From: a gamma proteobacterium HIMB55
GTDB taxonomy: Bacteria; Pseudomonadota; Gammaproteobacteria; Pseudomonadales; Halieaceae
Assembly (NCBI GenBank): GCA_000227505.4
Contig: AGIF02000001.1
Coordinates: 640,035 to 704,034, forward strand
DNA: 64,000 nt
Direction of reading: 5' to 3'
Notes under the pieces: generated by a model
Database searches by the model: none
What the model saw: the letters and a program-made list of their open reading frames with translations, nothing else
What the model was told of the DNA's origin: nothing
Shown here: positions 46,371-57,600 of the stretch, piece by piece
Layout of the letters: each line of letters begins with the position of its first letter
How positions within the stretch are numbered: the first letter of the stretch is position 1
Program-made: the position numbers and the translations under genes

Positions 46371-49300
46371 TTAAAGGTCGCTGGATAGCTGTAACTCTCG
46401 TTCCAATTTTTGCTGGGAATCAGCGCGAGGTTTGGAAAAGCGCGCCACGCCAAGATAAATGACGGGAGTGAGGAACAGTGTGAAAAATGCTGCGAGCCCT
46501 AAACCGCCGAAAACAACCCATCCAACAGCCTCGCGGGCCTCTGAACCCGGGCCAGAAGACAAGATAAGAGGGAGAGCACCCAATACGGTGGATATCAGCG
46601 TCATTGCGATAGGCCTGAGACGAATGTTTGCCGCATTTTCGATGGCCTCTCTGACGTTGGAACCCGCATCGCGCTGTTGATCGGCAAATTCGACGAGCAG
46701 GATGCCGTTCTTTGCGATCAAGCCAATCAGCATCACAAGCCCGACTTGCGAGTAAACATTGAGAGACGTTCCTGTAATGAACAGGGCGAAGATGGCCGCT
46801 GCGAGTCCGAAGGGCACTATGGTCATTATCACAAGTGCCGACGTGAGGCTCTCAAACTGCGCAACCAGAACGAGGAACACAATCAAAAGTGCAAGCCCGT
46901 ACGCATAGAGCGAGTCCCGGCGTGATTCGCCCAGTCGTGCTGCTTCGCCTTCGGGTACAACCGAGATGCTTGGGGGCACAACTTCGCGGGCTAACGCCGT
47001 TAAATCATCAACCGCTGTCTGCAGGTCAACACCTTCAACGGTTTGCATGTCGATACTGATAGAGCGTCGCTGGTACAAGCGTCTCAGCTCATCAGGAACG
47101 CCTTCTTCTACTACCGTGACCAGTGACGCTAGCGGTATGAGCTGACCATCCTGCGAGCGTACAAAGAGGTTCACGAGATCGTTCGGTCCCTGAATGCGGT
47201 TTTTACCGGCCTTCAGGACAATAGGAATCGACTGGTCTCGACCGTTGAGATCAACGACTTGCACACCATCCACCATCACTCTCAGCGTCTGAGCTAATTC
47301 GTCGATTGAGACATTGAGGTCAGCAAGTCGCTCACGGTCTATTCGGATGGCAACCTGTGCTTGTGACGGTGTGTAATCGATACGGGGATTCGAAACGCTG
47401 GTAAGCCTCTCCCGAATCGCGTCAGCATAATCTCGGGCTGCGTCGTAAATCTCTTCGTAGTCACTGCCGAGCAAGACAAACTGTATTCCGCCCCGCCAAG
47501 CACCGCGCATGTTAAGACTGTTGCTCCCGTAGACACGGGCTGTAACTCCCGGCAATTGGCTAAGTTGAGGTTGAATCTCCGCCGCAATTTCTTGCTGTGA
47601 AATATCGCGCTCTTCCCACGGCTTGAGCGTGCCAACAAGGTAGATGATATTGGGGTCCCAGCGACCGGCTACGCTGTAGAGTCGGTCAATAATCCCCGAG
47701 TCCAGATAGGGCTGGAAAATAGCTTCGATCTGATCGGCTTGTCGCTCGGTGTAGGGTAGGCCAACACCCGCAGGACCTCGCGCAAACATATTGATCTTAC
47801 CGCGGTCCTCGGTAGGAAGAATCTCGCTCTCCAATTCGGTAAAGGCACTGCCTGCGAGACCTGCGATCGCCACAGAAATTAACGCTGCCGTCCAAGGGTA
47901 GTCGAGCACTTTTGTGAGAATGGCTGCATAGCCGCGTTGCAAAATATTGGGTTTCACCGCTGCAGCACTGCCCTCTAATTGCTCAGACTTGCCAAGCCTC
48001 GCCATCAGCGCCGGAACCAGTGACAGCGCAACAAACGATGAGATCGCGACGGCCACGGTCAGTACGAGTCCAAACTCTCGGAAAAGTCGGCCAGAGGTGC
48101 CTGGTAGGAAAGCGATTGGTACAAAGACGGCGACCAGGACCATTGTCGTTGCAATGACCGCGAAAAATACTGATTGCGTGCCGAGTACCGAGGAGGCGCT
48201 GGTGCCTTCGCCGCGCTGCTGTCGGCGCTGAATGCTCTCTAGAACAACGATTGCGTCGTCGACAATCAGCCCCGTTGCTAGCACGAGAGCTAGGAGCGTC
48301 AGAATGTTGATGGAGAAGCCAAGTACCCAACTCGCGGCAAGCGTGCCGAGCAGGGAAATAGGTATAGCTACCGCAGGCACCAGGGTGAATCGCCAGCTAC
48401 CAGAGAATAAACGAATGGTCAGGATGACTATAAGCACTGAGAAGCCAAGTGTCCTAAGTACTTCTGTGACGGCACCGTTGATAAAGACTGCCTCATCAGA
48501 GATGACTTGCAGTTTGATGTCATCGCGCTGCGCGTTAAAGCGCGCTACTGCTTTATGGGCCCCTTCTGAAATCTGAATGGTATTTGAGCCAGCTTGACGC
48601 ACGATGCCAACACCCAAGATCCGCTGGCCATTGAGTCTCACGATCGAGGTGGCGTCATCGGGCGTGTACGCGATTCTGGCGACATCCCTCAAACGCACTT
48701 TATCGGTGAGTAAGAGGTTGCCGATATCGTCCTCGGAATCAACGGCTGCATCAGCTCTAACCAGCAGGGTCTGATCGCTGGTCTTAAAGCTTCCTGCGGG
48801 TACATCGAGGGGGGCTTGCGCGAGCACTGCTCGGACATCGGTTACCGTAAGACCATAAGTGCTAAGACGACCGGGATCGAGCTCGACACGAAGAATCTGG
48901 CGGCGCGACCCAAATAAGGGAACATCAGCCACTCCGGGCAATGAGATGAAGGCGGGCACGACATCGCGCTCTACGACAGTCGCGAGATCTTGCTCTGACA
49001 TACCTTCCGCCAGTACAGCAACGCGCATGATTTCCTCAGCGTCCTCGTCCGCCTTGAAGACCGCCAATTGCTCAACATTGTCCGGTAGTTGGCGCTGGAC
49101 ACGGCTGATTGCCTCGCGCACATCGGCAGCAGCTCGGTCGACATCGGAGCTTGGATTAAACACCGCGCGTATTCGAGTATTGCCTTCCTCGCTGTTGGAA
49201 TTGACTTCTTTGACCCCACTCACACGAGCAACGGCACCCTCAAGAATGCGGGTGACCTCGGCGTCCATTGTCTCGGGCGAAGCACCTGGAAAGTTTGCCC

Positions 49301-49472
49301 GCACGTTGACAACAGGTTCGTCCACATCGGGTAGTTCACGCACTTCAATGGCGAAGATGGCGACAAGACCCGCGATGGCGATAAGCAAGTTCATCACCGC
49401 AACCAACCATGGGCGCTTTACACCGAGTGCGGGTAATCCAGCACCTGCAAGATTGTTAAAGGTGGTTTTCAT
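46371..49472 (-). CDS. RND-family efflux permease (HAE-1 type)
   Basis: This 1033-residue inner-membrane pump has the AcrB-like layout of twelve transmembrane helices with two large periplasmic loops. Signatures are the N-terminal RPWLVAVMNLLIAIAG, FPGASPETMDAEVT, GLIVDDAIVVLE in the helix-4 region with the proton-relay aspartates, and RLRPIAMTLISTVLGALPL near the end. It works with the membrane-fusion protein encoded 38 bases upstream. No outer-membrane channel gene is nearby, so a shared TolC is inferred. Confidence 0.94.
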   Translation of the reverse strand: MKTTFNNLAGAGLPALGVKRPWLVAVMNLLIAIAGLVAIFAIEVRELPDVDEPVVNVRANFPGASPETMDAEVTRILEGAVARVSGVKEVNSNSEEGNTRIRAVFNPSSDVDRAAADVREAISRVQRQLPDNVEQLAVFKADEDAEEIMRVAVLAEGMSEQDLATVVERDVVPAFISLPGVADVPLFGSRRQILRVELDPGRLSTYGLTVTDVRAVLAQAPLDVPAGSFKTSDQTLLVRADAAVDSEDDIGNLLLTDKVRLRDVARIAYTPDDATSIVRLNGQRILGVGIVRQAGSNTIQISEGAHKAVARFNAQRDDIKLQVISDEAVFINGAVTEVLRTLGFSVLIVILTIRLFSGSWRFTLVPAVAIPISLLGTLAASWVLGFSINILTLLALVLATGLIVDDAIVVLESIQRRQQRGEGTSASSVLGTQSVFFAVIATTMVLVAVFVPIAFLPGTSGRLFREFGLVLTVAVAISSFVALSLVPALMARLGKSEQLEGSAAAVKPNILQRGYAAILTKVLDYPWTAALISVAIAGLAGSAFTELESEILPTEDRGKINMFARGPAGVGLPYTERQADQIEAIFQPYLDSGIIDRLYSVAGRWDPNIIYLVGTLKPWEERDISQQEIAAEIQPQLSQLPGVTARVYGSNSLNMRGAWRGGIQFVLLGSDYEEIYDAARDYADAIRERLTSVSNPRIDYTPSQAQVAIRIDRERLADLNVSIDELAQTLRVMVDGVQVVDLNGRDQSIPIVLKAGKNRIQGPNDLVNLFVRSQDGQLIPLASLVTVVEEGVPDELRRLYQRRSISIDMQTVEGVDLQTAVDDLTALAREVVPPSISVVPEGEAARLGESRRDSLYAYGLALLIVFLVLVAQFESLTSALVIMTIVPFGLAAAIFALFITGTSLNVYSQVGLVMLIGLIAKNGILLVEFADQQRDAGSNVREAIENAANIRLRPIAMTLISTVLGALPLILSSGPGSEAREAVGWVVFGGLGLAAFFTLFLTPVIYLGVARFSKPRADSQQKLERELQLSSDL

Positions 49473-49510
49473 GCGCGAGTCTCAGAAGCTGGGCTTGGCA
49501 CAAGTCAATC

Positions 49511-50635
49511 TCACGATCCCTGACTCGTTGAGGACGCATTGTCTGTTTTAGGCTTTGCCAGAATCTGGTTTGAGGACAGATCGTTGATTTTCATACCCGG
49601 GCGCACGCTTTGTATCCCTTCAAGGATTACGCGCTGACCTTCTAGCACGTCACCACGGATTAGCATGCGACCATCGACTCGGCGAACCATTTCTACAGGA
49701 CTTCGCTTCGCACGATCGCCATCTGCCGACCAGACATAGGGTCCATCAGCACCCCATTGCACAGCCAACTCAGGCACACTCAAGTATTCGCCTTTCGAGA
49801 TCGAAGCGTCAATTTCAAAAGCCATGCCGGGACGAAGGCTATCTGAGCTATTATCGATCGCAGCTCTTGCGCGAAAGGCGCGCGTTGATGAGTCAACTCT
49901 AGAGTCAACCGCAACAATTTTGCCTCTGGTATTGTCGTCCGGTGACTCCCACTGCCGCGCATCCACGCCGAGCCCCGTTACAATTTTTCCGATAAAGCTC
50001 TCTGGGACGGTGAAGTCGACAAGCAAAATACTTCTATCATCGAGCGTTGTGACAACCGTCGATGTGTCAACACGGTCTCCGATCTCCACGTCAGTAATGC
50101 CAATTCGGCCCGAGAAGGGCGCAGTTACTGCGCGTCGTGATAGCTCAACGTTTGCTTGAGATAAACGAATTTCCGCAAGATCAACACTGCTCTGTGCGGT
50201 ATCGATCGTACTCTGTGGGATATTGGCCTCGGTCATATTGAGCGATAGGTATCGCTCAAGCGTTCGCTTTGCTTCCGCGAGTTCTACCTCAGCCTGCCGA
50301 ACTGCCAGTGTCTGATCCCTATCGTCGAGTCGAAGAAGGACTTCACCGGCTGTTACTGGAACATCAGGAGCGAGTTTCGCAAAGGTCACCACCCCCGCAC
50401 TTTCTGGATAGAGCGTCACGCTCTGCTGTGCGCGCGCTGTACCCACGGATTTAATCGAGTCTATCAATGGAGCCCGCTCGATCTGGGCGGTGGTTACTGG
50501 TAGCTCTCTCGAACCCCAAGAACCCCGCATATTCTGCGACTGTGCCTCGTCGTCCGACGAACAGGCGACAAGCACTGCCGCCGCGGCTATAGCGATTACG
50601 ACGGTTCTTATCTTGGCGAGTACGTTGTTTTGCAT
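49511..50635 (-). CDS. RND membrane-fusion lipoprotein
   Basis: This 374-residue periplasmic adaptor has a lipoprotein signal ending LVAC (Cys25). A lipoyl-like half precedes the alpha-helical hairpin (VRQAEVELAEAKRTLERYLS to AEIRLSQANVELSRR), and the beta-barrel half follows (APFSGRIGITDVEIGD, FRARAAIDNSSDSLRPGM). It is the first gene of the two-gene efflux operon with the AcrB-like permease. No regulator is adjacent. Confidence 0.92.
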   Translation of the reverse strand: MQNNVLAKIRTVVIAIAAAAVLVACSSDDEAQSQNMRGSWGSRELPVTTAQIERAPLIDSIKSVGTARAQQSVTLYPESAGVVTFAKLAPDVPVTAGEVLLRLDDRDQTLAVRQAEVELAEAKRTLERYLSLNMTEANIPQSTIDTAQSSVDLAEIRLSQANVELSRRAVTAPFSGRIGITDVEIGDRVDTSTVVTTLDDRSILLVDFTVPESFIGKIVTGLGVDARQWESPDDNTRGKIVAVDSRVDSSTRAFRARAAIDNSSDSLRPGMAFEIDASISKGEYLSVPELAVQWGADGPYVWSADGDRAKRSPVEMVRRVDGRMLIRGDVLEGQRVILEGIQSVRPGMKINDLSSNQILAKPKTDNASSTSQGS

Positions 50636-50820
50636 GCGCGCAGTATACGAGAGAACCCGTAAATCCCCGCCTGTTATTTTTGGATTGGCGCGCCTATTTG
50701 TTGGGTTTGTCGCAGTTGTGCCTATTTACTCGATTGTTTGCCCACCTGGTTTTGGGTGTGAGTGGCGACAATAGAACGTTGAGCAGCCCTGAATTTCAAA
50801 GAGCCTTACTCATTTCTTTT

Positions 50821-52365
50821 TTACAGAATGACTTCGATCAGCCTTGGACCGCGTTCATTCATAGCTCGCGCTACGGCCTCATCAAGTGCCTCAACCGTAT
50901 CAACACGCTCTGCGGCCATGCCCATACCCTTGGCGATATCGGTCCACTGAATCGCCGGGTTGGTAAGATCGAGCAATGACAGGGCGGTGGGCCCGGGTGC
51001 TTCCACACCGACGCGCGCAAGCTCAATGTTCAGGATGGCATACGATCCGTTGTTAAGAATCAACACAGTAACGTCGAGGTCCTCGCGTACCATGGTCCAT
51101 AGCGCTTGAACCGTATACATCGCGGATCCATCGGCTTCCAGGCCAATCACCTTTTGATCGGGACACGCAATGGCGGCACCAACGGCCATAGGCAAACCTG
51201 CTCCGATGGCCCCGCCCGTAAGCGTTAACCAATCGTGTGGCGCCGCATTGCCGGTCATGAGAAACGCCCCGAGCCCATTAGTGGCGCCTTCGTCAACGAC
51301 AATGGCGTTTTCTGGGAGTCGATTGGCGATCACTTTACCGAGCTCTACCGCATTAATAGGACCGCTTTCCAAGGCATGTTCCACGCGTTGCGCAACGTTC
51401 ATCACCTCGTTGGGTGCGCCAAGGGCATTGGCAATGCGCGTCAGTGTATCGATGGCGTCTACACTGTGGTCACCCATTTGAAGCAGGCTCGCCCCTTCAG
51501 GTGATAGCCATCCGGGTTTTCCGGGGTAGGCAAAGAAGGACACCGGTGGCTTGCTGGCGACAATGACGAGGGTATCGAGTCCTTGTAGGTGCTCCGCAGC
51601 CATTTCGCCGAAGTAGGGCAGGCGCTCGGTCTCAACGCGCCCGACGCCTCGCTGTTGACGCGTGAAGAAGGTTTCGGTGATGAGACGCGCGCCAGTTGCT
51701 TCAGCAATACGCCCCGCTTGAATCAGGCCTGACTCGCGGAGTGCATGACCGCCCATGAACAAGGCTGCGGAATCACTATTCCGAAGCGCTTCGGCTGCCT
51801 CCATGATCTCATCGTCACTCAGGGTTTTAGGCGCTGGAATATCAGGGATATCCACGTCACCACTGGCGGGATCCCAAGCGTGGTTTGCCGGGGCCACAAA
51901 GGCAGTGACATTACCGGGATATTCCATACTGGCTTGCCAGGCTTTCAGTCCCACCTCGGGCAAGTCGTTCGGGCTAGTTGATACCCCTGTCCAGGCGCAG
52001 ACAGCCGAGGTCAGTCCGTCGATATCGGATGTCAGTGGTGCATCCAACTCCAGATGGTGAGTCGCGTGATCGCCAATCATGTTCAACACAGGTACGCGGG
52101 CTCGCGATGCATTGTGAAGGTTGGCGATGCCATTGGCATAACCCGGTCCAAGGTGAAGTAGCGTAAGGGCTGGCGTGTCGGTCATACGCGCAAATCCATC
52201 GGCAGCACCTGTAACGACGCCCTCAAAAAGGCCAAGCACAGCTCGAATTCGGGGTTCTTTATCGAGCGCGGCGACGAGCTGCATTTCTGAAGTGCCAGGA
52301 TTGGCGAAGCAAGCGCTGACGCCAGCGTCTGCGAGTTTCTTTATGAGTAAATCTGCGCCATTCAT
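50821..52365 (-). CDS. Acetolactate-synthase-like thiamine-diphosphate enzyme
   Basis: This 514-residue protein has the three-domain TPP layout. The N-terminal Pyr domain carries the catalytic glutamate in GLFEGVV (Glu48) and AADGFARM. A central Rossmann-like domain follows, then a C-terminal PP domain with GLEADGSAMYTVQALWTM...NNGSYAIL, the GDGS-N motif in which the first Gly-Asp is Ala-Asp. It belongs to the acetolactate synthase / benzoylformate-decarboxylase-like group, not the biosynthetic ilvB branch, as no small subunit is adjacent. The start at 52365 was chosen over 52419, which adds 18 non-conserved residues. Confidence 0.85.
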   Translation of the reverse strand: MNGADLLIKKLADAGVSACFANPGTSEMQLVAALDKEPRIRAVLGLFEGVVTGAADGFARMTDTPALTLLHLGPGYANGIANLHNASRARVPVLNMIGDHATHHLELDAPLTSDIDGLTSAVCAWTGVSTSPNDLPEVGLKAWQASMEYPGNVTAFVAPANHAWDPASGDVDIPDIPAPKTLSDDEIMEAAEALRNSDSAALFMGGHALRESGLIQAGRIAEATGARLITETFFTRQQRGVGRVETERLPYFGEMAAEHLQGLDTLVIVASKPPVSFFAYPGKPGWLSPEGASLLQMGDHSVDAIDTLTRIANALGAPNEVMNVAQRVEHALESGPINAVELGKVIANRLPENAIVVDEGATNGLGAFLMTGNAAPHDWLTLTGGAIGAGLPMAVGAAIACPDQKVIGLEADGSAMYTVQALWTMVREDLDVTVLILNNGSYAILNIELARVGVEAPGPTALSLLDLTNPAIQWTDIAKGMGMAAERVDTVEALDEAVARAMNERGPRLIEVIL

Positions 52366-52454
52366 TACCGCTAAACCCCTAATGTATTTTTTATTAACTC
52401 CCAGTATACGCATGAACACCGACGTATATGGGTACTGTTTGTCCGCGGAGCTAT

Positions 52455-52482
52455 CTATCTATGACATCCTATCTATGAGATC
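52455..52482. repeat. 14-bp tandem duplication
   Basis: Two copies of CTATCTATGA(C/G)ATC sit head to tail in the gap before the thiamine-diphosphate gene, differing at one base. No function is evident. Confidence 0.6.
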
Positions 52483-52533
52483 GCGCTGCGCCACATTAGC
52501 CAGGACACACTCAGTACAGGTCATGACCCAGCC

Positions 52534-53454
52534 TTACAGCTGGAGCGACAGTGCTGGCTTGCCTGAACGATCTGCTCGATAAATGCCCCAGTGTTTCTCT
52601 GGTTCTAGGGGATGATCCGATCCTTTCCAGTTCTCATCGAAGGCTTCGAAGATATAGACCAATATTTCTTCTCCCTCAGCCCAATCGAGCAACTCCCGCA
52701 GATAAGTTTCCTGAAACAGTTCACCGACGTTCTCTGGTGGGATTCCGCGCCCGTTCGACGCTGTTGCCCAGCCAGCCTCGGTGATGATGACCTGCTTATC
52801 CGGGTAGGCGCTCTGAACCGCATCGAAGTTCTCGCGGGTGTATTCCATTGCCTCGGCTACCGTTTTGTATTCCCACACCGGGTAGGTGTGAATAGCAATG
52901 ACGTCTAGCTCCTCGGCGAGACCGCTGAGCTTATCGAGCCAGGGCACATAGTTTTCGCAGAAAGTGACGGGTTGAGAGATGCGTTCACGCAAAAAGGCCG
53001 CATACGCTGTCACAGCCTCGGGTTCGATAAGATGGTCAGTCCAATCTACGGTCGCCTCGTTACCCACCGATACAATGTCGACAATCGATTCATAGCGATT
53101 GGCCCACGCCACGGCACGATCCAGCTCCTGCTGATTGTTGATGCGATTTTTTGCAAGGATCTCATCACTGTAGACACCGCCCCACGGACAATTTGGATTA
53201 TTCACCTCTGCACCGATATACGCACCGAGCATAACGGTAAAGGGCAGATTCTCGCGCTCGATAACCTTGAGTACTCGCTCGGTATGCAGATCACAGGCGT
53301 AGACCCGAAGAGCATCCCAATGTCCCTCGAGAAGCTGCAAATCCTCCAGAATTTCCGACTCCGAGGGGAAGACGCCTGCATCAGGGCTTTGCCCATCGCG
53401 GAATCCCGAGTAGCAAATGGCGCGTTTGTAGGGCAGGCGTTTCGTCTTATTCAT
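52534..53454 (-). CDS. GH17-family beta-1,3-glucanase-like protein, copy B
   Basis: This 306-residue TIM-barrel protein has the GH17 catalytic pair: acid/base in VGNEA (Glu133) and nucleophile in ITEAGWA (Glu226). The N-terminus is hydrophilic with no signal peptide, so it is probably cytoplasmic and acts on imported short beta-1,3-glucans. The start forms an ATGA overlap with the preceding GH17 gene. The two proteins are only weakly similar outside the catalytic motifs, suggesting different roles such as endo- versus exo-acting or transglycosylation. Confidence 0.85.
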   Translation of the reverse strand: MNKTKRLPYKRAICYSGFRDGQSPDAGVFPSESEILEDLQLLEGHWDALRVYACDLHTERVLKVIERENLPFTVMLGAYIGAEVNNPNCPWGGVYSDEILAKNRINNQQELDRAVAWANRYESIVDIVSVGNEATVDWTDHLIEPEAVTAYAAFLRERISQPVTFCENYVPWLDKLSGLAEELDVIAIHTYPVWEYKTVAEAMEYTRENFDAVQSAYPDKQVIITEAGWATASNGRGIPPENVGELFQETYLRELLDWAEGEEILVYIFEAFDENWKGSDHPLEPEKHWGIYRADRSGKPALSLQL

Positions 53455-54359
53455 AACAGGTTTGAGTACTTAAATTTTTCGTTTTCATCCCACAATCCCC
53501 AGTGGGCGCCAACGTCACCTTCACCGGCTTCGCCAGACACTTTCCATTCTTCATCAAATGACGCGAAATAAAACATTTCCACGTCATCTTCAGCCGCCCA
53601 CTCCATCGCTTTTAGAAAGTAAAGGTAGGCCCCCTGTAACGATGACTCAGCGCCGTAAAAGTTTCCACCAGAACTTGGCCAGCCAGTCTCTGAGATGATG
53701 ACGCGCTTTCCGTTCGCGACTTTTTGCACTCGACGATACATGTCCTGCATATAAAGTGTTGCGTAGGGCAGAGCACAGCCTTCCCAAAACGGATAACAGT
53801 TAGTCAGGAGGACGTCGCAGGCTTCCGTCACTTGCGGCCGATCTTCGAACTCGTAATAGGCATCGACATACCCCATGGGAACATTGGCGGGAAGTCGCTC
53901 TTTGACCTCTGACATAAAGTCCAAGAGCTGGGATTCCTCTAGGTCGCCACGGTAAAGAACCTCGTTACCCACGGCGGCGACATCAACGACGCCCGCTTGC
54001 GCAAGCTCGATCAGATTTTCGATCTCGGTCCGGTTCTTTTCTGCGTCCTCGCCTAGCCAGGCGCCAACCAACGTATTTAACCCCATGGCTTTGGCGACTT
54101 GTGGGATGTGCTCATTACCCTGAGTGGTAGAAAACGAACGAATCCAGTTAAAACGAGGCGCCAGAAGAGCCATGCGATGCTCGATTTGCTCGAGTGTGAG
54201 TTCGTCGCCGGGTTTTTGACCCTTTGTGTAGGCGCTGAAGGAAATGCCATGCATCTTTTCTTCAAGCAAAAGCTCGAGACGGGTATCTAAATCGAGCTCG
54301 CTCAAACTGCGATTATCCTGCCCAATTAAATAATGGTGTTTGCCTGTCCGCTTACCCAT
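53451..54359 (-). CDS. GH17-family beta-1,3-glucanase-like protein, copy A
   Basis: This 302-residue TIM-barrel protein has VGNEV (acid/base Glu133) and SETGWPSS (nucleophile Glu224), the GH17 signatures. There is no signal peptide or lipobox. A GAGGAG ribosome site lies 5 bases before the ATG at 54359. It is the first gene of the GH17 pair and is divergent from the phosphorylase-like gene, with 324 bases between. A laminari-oligosaccharide substrate is the family expectation. Confidence 0.88.
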   Translation of the reverse strand: MGKRTGKHHYLIGQDNRSLSELDLDTRLELLLEEKMHGISFSAYTKGQKPGDELTLEQIEHRMALLAPRFNWIRSFSTTQGNEHIPQVAKAMGLNTLVGAWLGEDAEKNRTEIENLIELAQAGVVDVAAVGNEVLYRGDLEESQLLDFMSEVKERLPANVPMGYVDAYYEFEDRPQVTEACDVLLTNCYPFWEGCALPYATLYMQDMYRRVQKVANGKRVIISETGWPSSGGNFYGAESSLQGAYLYFLKAMEWAAEDDVEMFYFASFDEEWKVSGEAGEGDVGAHWGLWDENEKFKYSNLL

Positions 54360-54683
54360 GTGTCTCCTCGTGTGTTTTGTCGTGTGCGTGGGGATATAAG
54401 CGCGATGCTAAGCAAGGATGCCGTTTCAGACATCTTCAATACGACGAGACGGCGGATTCACTGGTTAAGTTGGATGAACCTTGGTATCGCTGGGCTGGGT
54501 GGTGTTTTAGCATATCGTCCCGAGTAGAGAGGGATGTAATCAAACACGATTGCGAACCTCCGTCCGTCAGTAGAACTGGTGCGCCGACAATTAGGTTAAG
54601 CGGCGCTATGAGAGTAGGGCGGTCGACTGCGTCGACCCCATCGCTTCACAGTTCGAATATCACGACATTAATGATTGAGAGAT
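54360..54683. other. Divergent control region of the beta-glucan locus
   Basis: 324 bases without a convincing gene between the GH17 pair and the phosphorylase-like gene. It contains one clear element, the palindrome GGTCGACTGCGTCGACC at 54621-54637 (7-base arms, 3-base centre), 46 bases before the phosphorylase ATG. Short open frames here have no ribosome site and no recognisable protein. Confidence 0.55.
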
Positions 54684-57600
54684 ATGACTAACGAAACGCT
54701 GTATTTGGGTGCCAATCCGCTTAATGCCTCTTCCGCTGCCGTAAAGGGTGACTACGTCACTCGGGATGGCGAATCTTTTTATCGTATTGCCAACGTCGAT
54801 GGCATGGACGACTTTTTTATCAGTGTTGTTAGTGACTCGAATCACTGGATGTTCATTTCAACACGCGGTGGATTGTCCGCAGGTCGCACGGATTGCGACA
54901 GCGCATTGTTCCCGTATTACACGGAAGACAAGATTCAAGACAATTCTGGAAATACCGGCAGCCGAACGATTGTTATCGCTGAGCAGGAGGGCAGAAGAAC
55001 ACTTTGGGAACCCTTCTCGCGTTCGCATGCCGGTATCTACAAACTCACGCGAAACCTCTACAAAAATGTATTGGGCGACAAGCTTATTTTTGAAGAGCTC
55101 AATCACGATTTGGGTCTTCAATTTACGTATTCTTGGTCGACCTCTGATCGCTTTGGCTTTGTAAAGCATTCCTCTATCGCGGCGATAGGAGATAAAAACA
55201 GTCGAGTCGAATTGCTCGACGGGGTTGAGAACTTGCTTCCCTATGGCGTTCTGGCGGGCACGCAAAACGAGCTGAGCTGCCTGGTTGATGCTTACAAGAA
55301 AAATGAGTTGGTGCCTAACTCTGGCTTGGCTGTTTACGCAATGAGTTCGATCTTGTCGGACAAAGCTGAACCCTCTGAGGCACTCTCGGCGACTACGGTT
55401 TGGTCGTTCGGCGCACAAGATGCGCAATATCTCATTAGCTCGAACCAGCTGAGTCAATTCCGCTCAGGGCAAGCAGTAACCGAAGAGCAGGAAGTGCTGG
55501 GCCGCCGAGGCGCTTACTTTGTCCATCAAGCATTCGATCTTGGCGCGGGCGAAGAGCGCAGCTGGGGTATCGTCGCTGATGTGAATCAGGGGCCAGCGGC
55601 TGTCAGAGATACGGTGTCACTTATTCAGAGTGGCGCTGACATTCCAATATTAATTCAGGCGGATATCGAGAAGGGCTCTAGCAACCTTGAGCGCTTGATC
55701 AGCACTGCCGATGGTGTCCAGATGACCGGTGACACCTTGAGCGCCAATCACCACGCCTCGAACGTGCTTTTCAATATCATGCGCGGTGGTTTATTCATTG
55801 ATAACTACGCTATCGAAAAATCCGATCTCATGGCTTTTTGTGCTGAATGGAATCGGGCGGTTTTTAACGCCAATACGGCTTTCTTTGATGCGTTACCAGC
55901 GCGCATGACCTATCACGATCTCGACGCGGCGCTTGCAAGCAATACGGATCTGCAGCTCGAGCGTTTGTGCAGAGAATATTTGCCGCTGAGCTTCAGTCGT
56001 CGGCACGGCGACCCATCGCGCCCCTGGAACCGATTTGCCATCAAGGTAAAAGACGAGAAAGGGAATAAGCTCCTTAACTACGAGGGTAACTGGCGCGATA
56101 TTTTCCAGAACTGGGAAGCCCTTAGCTCGTCAATTCCCTGCTTTGGCGCGAACATGATTTCAAAGTTCGTGAACGCGACCACTGCTGATGGTTATAACCC
56201 TTATCGCATTACACGTCAGGGTATCGATTGGGAGCGGCCTGAACCCGAAAACCCCTGGGCAAATATTGGTTACTGGGGTGATCACCAGCTGATTTATCTC
56301 CTTAAATTGATCGAGCAGTCGGTTGCACATAACCCGGTTGCTTTGAAGTCGATGATGTTCAGTGAAGCGTTTGCCTATGCGAACGTGCCTTATCGCATCA
56401 AGCCGTATGCGAGTATTCTGAGCGATCCCTACGACACCATCGAATTTGATGAGGCACTCGACAAGACGATCGATGCGCGTGTCGAGGTGATGGGTGCGGA
56501 CGGTCGGCTCATGCCCGATCAAAATGGCGGGGTGTATCAGGTTAATCTCGCAGAGAAGATCTTGGTGACGCTACTCTCAAAGATCGCCAACTTCGTTCCC
56601 GATACCGGTATCTGGATGAACACTCAGCGGCCTGAGTGGAATGACGCGAATAACGCTTTGGTCGGCACTGGCGTTTCGGTTGTGACTTTGTGCTATCTCC
56701 ACCGTTTCCTGAACAAAATTGTTCCGCTATTTGCCGAGCTAGAGCAGGAATCTGTCACGTTGTCCGAGGAAGTCGCGGACTTCTTGGCTGAGGTCACTGC
56801 TGTGTTGGAAACCAACAAGCACTCAATCGGTTCAGGTCCGGTGTCGGATGCCGTCAGGAAGGATGTCATGGAAGCCCTCGGCACCGCGGCCGAGCGTTAT
56901 CGTAACCGTATCTATCAACAAGGCTTCTCTGCCGCTAAACGGCCTGTTGCACTCTCCAGTGTCGTCGATTGTCTCTCGCGTGCTCGCGACATAAGCGCGG
57001 TCAGTATTCGCTCGAATCGCCGCGAGGACGGTCTTTATCACGCGTACAACCGTATTGCGGTGAGCGATAGCGGCGTGCAGATAAAATACCTTTACGAGAT
57101 GTTGGAAGGGCAGGTGGCAGTTCTTAGTTCGCAGCTGCTCGAGGCAGAAGAGTCTCTGTCACTGCTTAGAACATTGCGAGCATCACCGCTGTACACCGAG
57201 CGTCAGCATTCTTATTTGCTGTACCCCAATAGGCATTTGCCGCGCTTTATGGAGCGCAACTTGGTGCCTAACGAGTTTGTGGAATCTTCCAAGTTGATGA
57301 CTACGCTGCTTGCGAGTGGCAATACCGACCTAGTGGAGAGGGATCAGACGGGCCAGGTTTACTTCGCAGGCAAATTCAACAACACGGCATCAGTCGCTGC
57401 CGAGCTCGCCAAAATGGCGAAGCTGGGTCACGCGGAGGAAGTCTCAGTCGAGAGTAACGCCATCGAAAACTTATTCTCAGAGTTATTCGACTGCGCCAAC
57501 TTCACGGGCCGCTCGGGTGGCATGTATGCGTATGAGGGGTTGGGCTCGATATATTGGCACATGGTTTCCAAGTTGCTTCTCGCTGTGATGGAAACGGTAA

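Noticed and set aside
48859-49551. Long antisense frame opposite the RND permease (230 codons)
   Set aside because: Ser/Thr/Arg-rich shadow translation of a well-conserved permease gene.
54333-54527. Plus-strand frame in the beta-glucan control region
   Set aside because: It starts inside the GH17 gene, lacks a ribosome site and resembles no family.
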